Below are positions 5,588 through 10,057 of a stretch of 10,057 nucleotides of DNA, piece by piece (the stretch's first letter is position 1; each line of letters starts with the position of its first letter). The DNA comes from JAVXTH01 sp036641395 (GTDB lineage Bacteria; Bacillota_I; Bacilli_A; Erysipelotrichales; Erysipelotrichaceae). Made by a program: the position numbers and the translations under genes. The notes under the pieces are model-generated. The model was given only the letters and a program-made list of their open reading frames with translations. It searched no databases and was not told the origin of the DNA. The DNA lies in contig JAVWEY010000047.1 of NCBI GenBank assembly GCA_036641395.1, positions 1-10,057 on the forward strand. Reading direction: 5' to 3'.

Positions 5588-7276
5588 TTATGCAGTGAGT
5601 TTTTTCATTGCTTCTTTATACTTCTCACTCTTATGCAAAGCATCTTCCATACTACTGCCTTTTACACAATAATAGAATTTGCATTTAGGTTCAGTTCCAC
5701 TTGGACGAATCGCAATCCAACTTCCATCTTCTAAATAATATTTCAAAACATCGGCTTTCGCAAATCCTGTAAGTTGCATGCTTTGATGATTCTCTTTTAT
5801 AACACAATTTTGATAATCTTCATAACGAATCACTTTTACATTGGCAATTTCATTTAAAGTAGAATTACGTAAATCACTTAATATTTTTTTAATTGCAATT
5901 GCACCTTCTTCCCCTTTTAGGGTAAGCGATACTTGACTCTCTTGATATGTTCCAAGTTCTTGGTATAAACCATCTAATACATCAATTAAAGTCTTACCTT
6001 GCTGCTTATAGAAAGCAGCAGCTTCACTCAACATTAAACATGCTTGTGGTGCATCTTTATCTCGAACAAATGGTGATATTAAAGAACCATAACTTTCTTC
6101 ATAACCAAATACATATTGTTTTTCATTATTCTTTTCATATTTCGCAACTTTTTCACCAATAAACTTAAAGCCTGTTAATGTCTTCTCTGTTTCAACTCCA
6201 TATTTACTAGCAATCTTTTCTCCTAAATCACTTGTGACAACGGTATTAAACATAACTGGATGAGTTGGCATTTTATGGTGAGCAACTAGTTGTGATAAAA
6301 TATATTCAATTAAAATTGAACCACTTTGATTTCCCGTTAATAACTGATATTTACCATGATGTTTAACTCCTACACCCATTCGATCTGCATCAGGATCACA
6401 GACTAGAATAATATCTGCATCAACTCTTAACGCATACTCTAAAGCTAATTCATATGCGCCTTCTTCTTCTGGGTTTGGGGTTGGCGTTGCGCTAAAATCA
6501 GGATCAGGAGTACATTGTTCTTCAACCGGAGTAAATGTATAGCCAGCGCGACTCAATACCTCCTTAACCGGAATATTTGCTGTTCCATGTTCTGGAGTAA
6601 AGACAATTTGAATATCCTTCTTAACATCTGGATTTAATTGAATTGCTAATACTTTCTCATAATAAGCTTCATCCACTTCTTTAGAAATCATTGTTATGAG
6701 TGAACTTTGTTCCTTGCTAGGATTGCAACGGATCGCAAGAAGATCTTCAATTGCATTTACATTATCAATTACTTGTTGTGCTAAATGAGGAACTAATTGA
6801 CAACCCGTTTCATCATATAATTTATAACCATTATATTCCTTAGGGTTATGAGATGCGGTAATCATGATACCTCCAAAACAATTAAAATAACGAACTGCAA
6901 AGGATAATTCAGGGGTTGGTCTTAAAGAATCAAATACATAAGTACGAATATTATAAGTAGCAAGCAATTTTGCGGAATCAATTGCGAATTCATATGACAT
7001 ATGACGATTATCATAACCAATCGCAATCCCTCGCTTACAAGCTTCTTCCCCATGTTTCATAATATATTGGGCAAATCCTAAGTTAGCTTTACGAATGGTA
7101 TGAAGATTGATACGATTGGTTCCTGGACCTAAAAGGCCCCGCATTCCTGCTGTTCCAAATTCAATGTTGGTATAGAAACTATCCGCAATTTCCTTTTCAT
7201 CCATTTTTTCAAGTGCAAGTTTATAAGCAGGTTCACAATTTGGATGATGTAACCATTTTTCATAAGCCTCATTCAT
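5588..7276 (-). CDS. pgcA: Phosphoglucomutase (alpha-PGM/PMM family)
   Basis: A 562-residue cytosolic alpha-D-phosphohexomutase that interconverts glucose-6-phosphate and glucose-1-phosphate through a phosphoserine and glucose-1,6-bisphosphate. All four domain signatures are present: GTAGMRG (41-47), catalytic S142 in TASHNP (140-145), the Mg loop DPDADR (294-299), the sugar-specificity loop GYEESYG (391-397) and the phosphate-binding RPSGTEP (524-530). Length and motifs match the Bacillus PgcA type rather than GlmM, which is shorter. Some relatives also use mannose-6-phosphate. The start is supported by AGAGGGA about eight bases before the ATG. A promoter candidate (7303-7330) and a terminator (5548-5579) make it a one-gene unit. 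The downstream branching enzyme uses glucan made from its product. The symbol is by family resemblance. Confidence 0.93.
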   Translation of the reverse strand: MNEAYEKWLHHPNCEPAYKLALEKMDEKEIADSFYTNIEFGTAGMRGLLGPGTNRINLHTIRKANLGFAQYIMKHGEEACKRGIAIGYDNRHMSYEFAIDSAKLLATYNIRTYVFDSLRPTPELSFAVRYFNCFGGIMITASHNPKEYNGYKLYDETGCQLVPHLAQQVIDNVNAIEDLLAIRCNPSKEQSSLITMISKEVDEAYYEKVLAIQLNPDVKKDIQIVFTPEHGTANIPVKEVLSRAGYTFTPVEEQCTPDPDFSATPTPNPEEEGAYELALEYALRVDADIILVCDPDADRMGVGVKHHGKYQLLTGNQSGSILIEYILSQLVAHHKMPTHPVMFNTVVTSDLGEKIASKYGVETEKTLTGFKFIGEKVAKYEKNNEKQYVFGYEESYGSLISPFVRDKDAPQACLMLSEAAAFYKQQGKTLIDVLDGLYQELGTYQESQVSLTLKGEEGAIAIKKILSDLRNSTLNEIANVKVIRYEDYQNCVIKENHQSMQLTGFAKADVLKYYLEDGSWIAIRPSGTEPKCKFYYCVKGSSMEDALHKSEKYKEAMKKLTA

Positions 7277-7302
7277 AATAAAATCCCTCTTCTCTTTCTC
7301 TT

Positions 7303-7330
7303 ATTCTATCACAATCTTATTTAAAGTGAA
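7303..7330 (-). promoter_or_regulatory. Promoter of phosphoglucomutase gene, extended -10
   Basis: On the minus strand TTCACT (7330-7325), 16 bases, then TAGAAT (7308-7303), preceded by TGA to make an extended -10. Transcription would start near 7296, leaving a leader of about 20 bases that holds the ribosome binding site. The ptsH terminator lies just upstream, so the gene needs its own promoter. Confidence 0.5.
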
Positions 7331-7358
7331 GGATAGAAACATAAGATTTTTTTGGATT

Positions 7359-7387
7359 AAAAAAAGACGGCAAATTATACCATCTTT
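7359..7387 (-). terminator. Intrinsic terminator of ptsH
   Basis: On the minus strand AAAGATGG (7387-7380), a nine-base loop and CCGTCTTT (7370-7363) form an eight-position stem with one non-Watson-Crick position, followed directly by a run of seven T. It lies ten bases after the HPr stop codon. Its 3' arm TTGCCGTCTTTT is identical to that of the bactofilin terminator. Confidence 0.75.
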
Positions 7388-7397
7388 CATATGCTTA

Positions 7398-7664
7398 TTA
7401 ACCAATAATTTTTTGAGCGCGTAATACTTCTTCGATAGCAGCGATTGCTGCATCTTCATCTTCACCATTACAAGAAATAGCAATTTCTGATTGTGTAGGA
7501 ATTCCTAAAGACATAACGCCCATGATTGATTTCATGTTAACTTCACGACCTTTAAAAGATACATTAACCTCACATTTGAATTTGCTTGCTGCATTAACTG
7601 CCACTGTAGCTGGGCGAGCGTGTAATCCAACAGGATCAATAACGGATACTGTAATTTGTTTCAT
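7398..7664 (-). CDS. ptsH: Phosphocarrier protein HPr
   Basis: An 88-residue cytosolic HPr. It takes phosphate from PEP via enzyme I on His15 (GLHARPAT, residues 13-20) and passes it to the sugar-specific EIIA domains. Ser46 is present in NMKSIMGVMSLG (43-54), the site used by HPr kinase/phosphorylase in Gram-positive bacteria. HPr-Ser46-P is the corepressor of CcpA. The length is the family norm. AGGAGGG lies about eight bases before the ATG. In many Bacillota ptsI follows ptsH, but here a terminator follows and ptsI is not in the window. A good sigma-A promoter lies directly upstream; readthrough from the yaaA/LRR/DUF523 run is also possible because I see no terminator before it. A regulatory Crh paralogue is unlikely because His15 is intact. 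Confidence 0.96.
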   Translation of the reverse strand: MKQITVSVIDPVGLHARPATVAVNAASKFKCEVNVSFKGREVNMKSIMGVMSLGIPTQSEIAISCNGEDEDAAIAAIEEVLRAQKIIG

Positions 7665-7702
7665 TTTTATAACCCTCCTATATAACTTCTCTTTACTAGT
7701 CT

Positions 7703-7731
7703 ATTTTAACCCATTTTGGTAACACTTACAA
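7703..7731 (-). promoter_or_regulatory. ptsH promoter, TTGTAA-17-TAAAAT
   Basis: On the minus strand TTGTAA (7731-7726), exactly 17 bases, then TAAAAT (7708-7703). The start would fall near 7696, about 30 bases before the ATG with the ribosome binding site between. It begins right after the DUF523 stop. Confidence 0.65.
7717..7730 (-). promoter_or_regulatory. cre-like sequence in the ptsH promoter
   Basis: TGTAAGTGTTACCA on the minus strand fits the degenerate catabolite-response consensus TGWAARCGYTWNCW at 13 of 14 positions. The miss is the first base of the central CG. It overlaps the -35 box and the spacer. CcpA bound here would regulate HPr, its own corepressor. The missing CG is a real weakness. 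Confidence 0.3.
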
Positions 7732-7733
7732 TC

Positions 7734-8183
7734 CTAATCTTTAATATTTTCATTTTTCGCATCATTTAAATATTCATCACTACGATAGACATAAAAATCA
7801 TTATTTAATAAAAGTTGCGCAAAGATACCATTACCTTTTACTTTATTACCAGAAAAACTACCATCATAAATTAATCCTTTACCACAGGATGGTGATCTAA
7901 CTTGAAGAATTGCACAATCAATATTTTCGCGTTTGGCTATCTCTAGACATAATTCAGCACCTCTTTGATACTCATAACTAACATCCTTGCCTTCTTTATT
8001 CATAACACGATTTTGAACAATTTCAGCACAAGCGCGTGGTGTCGGTAACCCACCCATTACTTCAGGACATACTGGAAATACTTCATCCTTTTTTAATAAT
8101 TCAATTAATCGCTCATCTTTATTATTTGATCCATCGTACTTACAATTTTTTCCTAGTAAACAAGCGCTTACGATGATTTTCAT
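7734..8183 (-). CDS. DUF523 family protein
   Basis: A 149-residue single-domain DUF523 protein, cytosolic, with no established biochemical function. The family's conserved blocks are all present: SACLLG with C8 and a second Cys at 14 before KYDG (16-18), FPVCPEVMGGLPTPR (36-50, C39) and RSPSCGKG (96-103, C100), then IYDGSFSG. The invariant cysteines suggest a metal or thiol role, but that is inference. The length is normal for stand-alone members; others are fused to DUF1722. A perfect AGGAGGT stands about seven bases before the ATG, inside the end of the upstream LRR gene, which it overlaps by 44 bases. Translation is therefore probably coupled. The stop at 7734 abuts the ptsH promoter. Confidence 0.87.
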   Translation of the reverse strand: MKIIVSACLLGKNCKYDGSNNKDERLIELLKKDEVFPVCPEVMGGLPTPRACAEIVQNRVMNKEGKDVSYEYQRGAELCLEIAKRENIDCAILQVRSPSCGKGLIYDGSFSGNKVKGNGIFAQLLLNNDFYVYRSDEYLNDAKNENIKD

Positions 8184-8997
8184 TCTGTTTACCTCCTCTA
8201 CTTACATATAATTCATTCTCATAGCCTTCATCTACACTCGCTAGATAATCACTTTCACTCAGGATTAATTCATCCACATAGAATAATTTATCATACCATT
8301 CATCTAAATCTTCTTGGATACAGTTATTTCTTATATTTAAATAAAGTAAATTCTTCATTTTGTCACATCCAACTAAGGATGTTATCTTATTATCTTCTAA
8401 ATTTAGACGATTTAAACTGGAACAATGTAATAAATCTTGAATATTAATTATAAAGTTATCACTTAAATCTAGTTCTTCTAATTTTAAACACTGATTCACG
8501 AAACTAATATCATGAATTCGATTATGAGCTAAATTCAAGTACCTTAAATCCTTACACTTTTCAAGAAATGATACGTCATTTAAATGACAATAACTAGCGT
8601 TAATTGATTCCAAATACTTTAAGTTAGTAATTGCTTTAATATCATCTACATCACAGGCCTCAATATCTAAATGTTCAATATTAGGACAATATTTTAAAGG
8701 AGAAATATCGTAAATAGGATTACCCATTAGAACTAATTTTTTCAAATTAGGAACATATTTTAATTCTTCAATATTAATAATACTAGTTTGGGCAATTGAT
8801 AAATGGGTTAAATTTGGGAAATATTTTAAAAAAGATAGGTTCTTTAAGTTCATATTAAAAATTGCTAATTTCTCAACTTTAATTAATTGCTTTACTTTTA
8901 GTTTTTTATGAAAGATTCCTTTGCCATAACGAATTAATAACAATTCATAAACCAAAGGATCTTCAATACCATTTTTACCTTGAAGTATTTCCTTCAT
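8140..8997 (-). CDS. Cytosolic leucine-rich repeat protein (SDS22-like)
   Basis: A 285-residue protein with no signal peptide, membrane helix or anchor, so probably cytosolic. A helical N-cap (about 1-40) precedes nine repeats of exactly 22 residues starting at 41, 63, 85, 107, 129, 151, 173, 195 and 217. The pattern is LxxLxLxxNxIxxIxxLxxxxN, the SDS22/internalin class. The best copies are repeats 6 and 7 (LRYLNLAHNRIHDI, LEELDLSDNFIINI). Repeats 4 and 5 carry Cys in place of the Asn ladder. A C-terminal cap and a basic tail (about 270-285, NENHRKRLFTRKKL) follow. Its ribosome binding site AAGGAGAT shares bases with the yaaA stop codon, leaving nine bases between the genes, and its 3' end overlaps DUF523. 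LRR domains bind proteins; the partner is unknown. I do not recognise a named orthologue. Confidence 0.82.
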   Translation of the reverse strand: MKEILQGKNGIEDPLVYELLLIRYGKGIFHKKLKVKQLIKVEKLAIFNMNLKNLSFLKYFPNLTHLSIAQTSIINIEELKYVPNLKKLVLMGNPIYDISPLKYCPNIEHLDIEACDVDDIKAITNLKYLESINASYCHLNDVSFLEKCKDLRYLNLAHNRIHDISFVNQCLKLEELDLSDNFIINIQDLLHCSSLNRLNLEDNKITSLVGCDKMKNLLYLNIRNNCIQEDLDEWYDKLFYVDELILSESDYLASVDEGYENELYVSRGGKQNENHRKRLFTRKKL

Positions 8998-9006
8998 ATG
9001 ATCTCC

Positions 9007-9744
9007 TTAAGATGCCCTTACAAATCGATAATATTGTTCATTTGAACTATCATGTTGATAAACATAACCATTTTCATGATAATCTTTAATCTGTTCTTTA
9101 TTCATGATTCGATTTTTTATAATCCAATGTACCATATTTCCTCTTGCTGCTTTTACCATTGTTGAAATTGCTTTATATTTACCATTTCGTAGTTCATAGA
9201 ATTCAATTCTTAAATAATGATTTGTTTGTTTTAATGATTGATTTATAATTTTACTATATTCAATCGATGACAGATCAATAATATCTTCTTTCTTTAATGA
9301 TTGGGTTAATTTATCATTCCAAAATTCATATAAATTTGTTGAGCCATTTATCTTTAAGTCTGCTTGCATTTCTAAACGATAAGGATAAATTAAGTCAAGT
9401 GGACGTAATATTCCATATACTGCTGATATAATGCCTAGATGGGTTTGAGCGAATTCCATATCATTAAGATCAAAGGATAAAGGATGAATGGCTTTAAACT
9501 GAATGCCATGATAGGCAAACAGGGCTGGGATTCCTAAATCATCAAAACAAAAATCACGATAATAATTCATACTTTGTAATGTTAATTTATCACTAGTTTT
9601 ACATAAATTCTTTATTTCCTCGTATGACAGTTTTTTCATTATTTCAATAATTTGTTTACTTAAATTAAGATATCTTGGAGTAGTAGTGATTCCATCATAT
9701 GTAAAATCACGAATTGTCTTTGCTGGTGATATTAATATTAACAA
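9007..9744 (-). CDS. yaaA: YaaA/UPF0246 peroxide stress family protein
   Basis: A 245-residue member of the YaaA (DUF328) family. In E. coli YaaA is induced by hydrogen peroxide, lowers free iron and protects DNA. Family blocks run the full length: LILISPAKT (2-10), PALFAYHGIQFKAI (73-86), GIISAVYGILRPLDLIYPYRLEM (104-126), NLYEFWNDKL (137-146), SSIEYSKI (159-166) and VKAARGNMVHWII (197-209). I choose the TTG at 9742-9744 as the start. AGAGGGAG (9753-9760) is about eight bases upstream, and it gives MLILISPAKT exactly as in E. coli. The GTG three codons earlier overlaps the ribosome binding site. It is the first gene of the run with the LRR protein and DUF523. No PerR-like box was recognised in its promoter. 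Confidence 0.9.
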   Translation of the reverse strand: MLILISPAKTIRDFTYDGITTTPRYLNLSKQIIEIMKKLSYEEIKNLCKTSDKLTLQSMNYYRDFCFDDLGIPALFAYHGIQFKAIHPLSFDLNDMEFAQTHLGIISAVYGILRPLDLIYPYRLEMQADLKINGSTNLYEFWNDKLTQSLKKEDIIDLSSIEYSKIINQSLKQTNHYLRIEFYELRNGKYKAISTMVKAARGNMVHWIIKNRIMNKEQIKDYHENGYVYQHDSSNEQYYRFVRAS

Positions 9745-9771
9745 CCCAATCACTCCCTCTTCTTATTATTT

Positions 9772-9800
9772 ATTATACATGATTTTATATCTAAGTTGAA
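9772..9800 (-). promoter_or_regulatory. Promoter of the yaaA-LRR-DUF523 run
   Basis: On the minus strand TTCAAC (9800-9795), 17 bases, then a perfect TATAAT (9777-9772). The start would be near 9765, just ahead of the yaaA ribosome binding site. The -35 box is weak. Confidence 0.5.
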
Positions 9801-9802
9801 TA

Positions 9803-9830
9803 TTGATATCGTAAAATAAGTTTCTATGCT
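9803..9830 (+). promoter_or_regulatory. Weak promoter candidate for the tRNA-binding protein
   Basis: TTGATA (9803-9808), 16 bases, then TATGCT (9825-9830) lie upstream of the plus-strand gene at 9860. The -10 matches only four of six bases. Some promoter must lie here because the gene diverges from yaaA. Confidence 0.3.
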
Positions 9831-9859
9831 ATGCTTAATACAAAAATAGGAGGTATTTT

Positions 9860-10057
9860 ATGCCATTAAAAGTTAAAGATACAATATCATTTGAAGACCT
9901 TGAGAAAATTGATGTTAGAGTAGGAGAAATATTAGAAGTTGAAAATGTTCCTAACTCAAGAAAACTTTGTCAATTACTCGTTGATTTTGGTGATTTCAAA
10001 CGAACGATCTTATGTGGTATCCAACAAGAAAGAGAAAATCCTAAGGAACTTATTGGT
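9860..10057 (+). CDS. tRNA-binding OB-fold domain protein (partial, runs off right edge)
   Basis: The first 66 codons are visible and the frame is still open at the window end. From about residue 9 the sequence follows the tRNA_bind (EMAP/Trbp111-like) OB-fold: FEDLEKIDVRVGEIL (11-25), PNSRKLCQLLVDFGD (31-45), RTILCGI (48-54) and PKELIG (61-66). These are the blocks seen in the C-terminal domain of MetRS, in YgjH and in CsaA. Starting at the domain itself argues for a small free-standing protein of roughly 110-200 residues rather than MetRS or PheT, where this domain sits at the C- or N-terminus of a long enzyme. AGGAGGT (9848-9854) stands five bases before the ATG. It is divergent from yaaA. 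Whether it is a tRNA chaperone, a CsaA-type export factor or the start of a YtpR-like fusion needs the missing 3' part. Confidence 0.85.
   Translation, partial: MPLKVKDTISFEDLEKIDVRVGEILEVENVPNSRKLCQLLVDFGDFKRTILCGIQQERENPKELIG

Noticed and set aside
5947..6162. Plus-strand open frame inside the phosphoglucomutase gene
   Set aside because: It is antisense to a well-conserved enzyme and lacks a ribosome binding site.
7301..7483. Minus-strand open frame overlapping the end of ptsH in another frame
   Set aside because: It crosses the ptsH terminator, has no ribosome binding site, and the HPr frame is unambiguous.
7522..7722. Plus-strand open frame across ptsH and its promoter
   Set aside because: It is antisense to HPr; no start signals or family resemblance.

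Overview
This is an AT-rich chromosomal window from a low-GC Gram-positive bacterium (Bacillota). The evidence is the GGAGG-type ribosome binding sites before almost every gene, an HPr with both His15 and Ser46, a tandem bactofilin pair like the Bacillus bacE/bacF pair, and intrinsic terminators with clean U-tracts. An Erysipelotrichia- or Turicibacter-like host would fit, but that is inference. The standard genetic code applies: stops are TAA or TAG and tryptophans are TGG. No rRNA, tRNA, insertion sequence, CRISPR array or phage gene is visible.

Layout. Positions 1-950 form a small divergent unit: a PadR-type repressor on the minus strand, a regulatory gap with a candidate operator and promoter, and a 65-residue two-helix membrane protein on the plus strand that ends at a 16-bp hairpin. 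Positions 1065-3392 (minus) hold a PLP-dependent threonine/serine dehydratase and, upstream of it behind a terminator, two tandem bactofilins. Positions 3553-7330 (minus) carry alpha-glucan metabolism: phosphoglucomutase (pgcA-like) and glycogen branching enzyme (glgB), each with its own ribosome binding site and terminator. Positions 7359-9800 (minus) hold a tight run, yaaA, then a cytosolic leucine-rich-repeat protein, then DUF523. The HPr gene ptsH lies downstream of these behind its own promoter. At the right edge a plus-strand gene for a tRNA-binding OB-fold protein starts and runs off the window.

How they fit together. Phosphoglucomutase interconverts glucose-6-P and glucose-1-P, and GlgB branches the glucan made from glucose-1-P. 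HPr is the general phosphocarrier of the PTS and, through Ser46-P, the corepressor of CcpA; a cre-like sequence overlaps the ptsH promoter. The bactofilins are a cytoskeletal module unrelated to the sugar genes. Most of the window is ordinary housekeeping. The items most worth a second look are the PadR/small-membrane-protein unit with its leader, the duplicated bactofilins with identical rung spacing, and the nine-repeat LRR protein coupled to DUF523 and yaaA.
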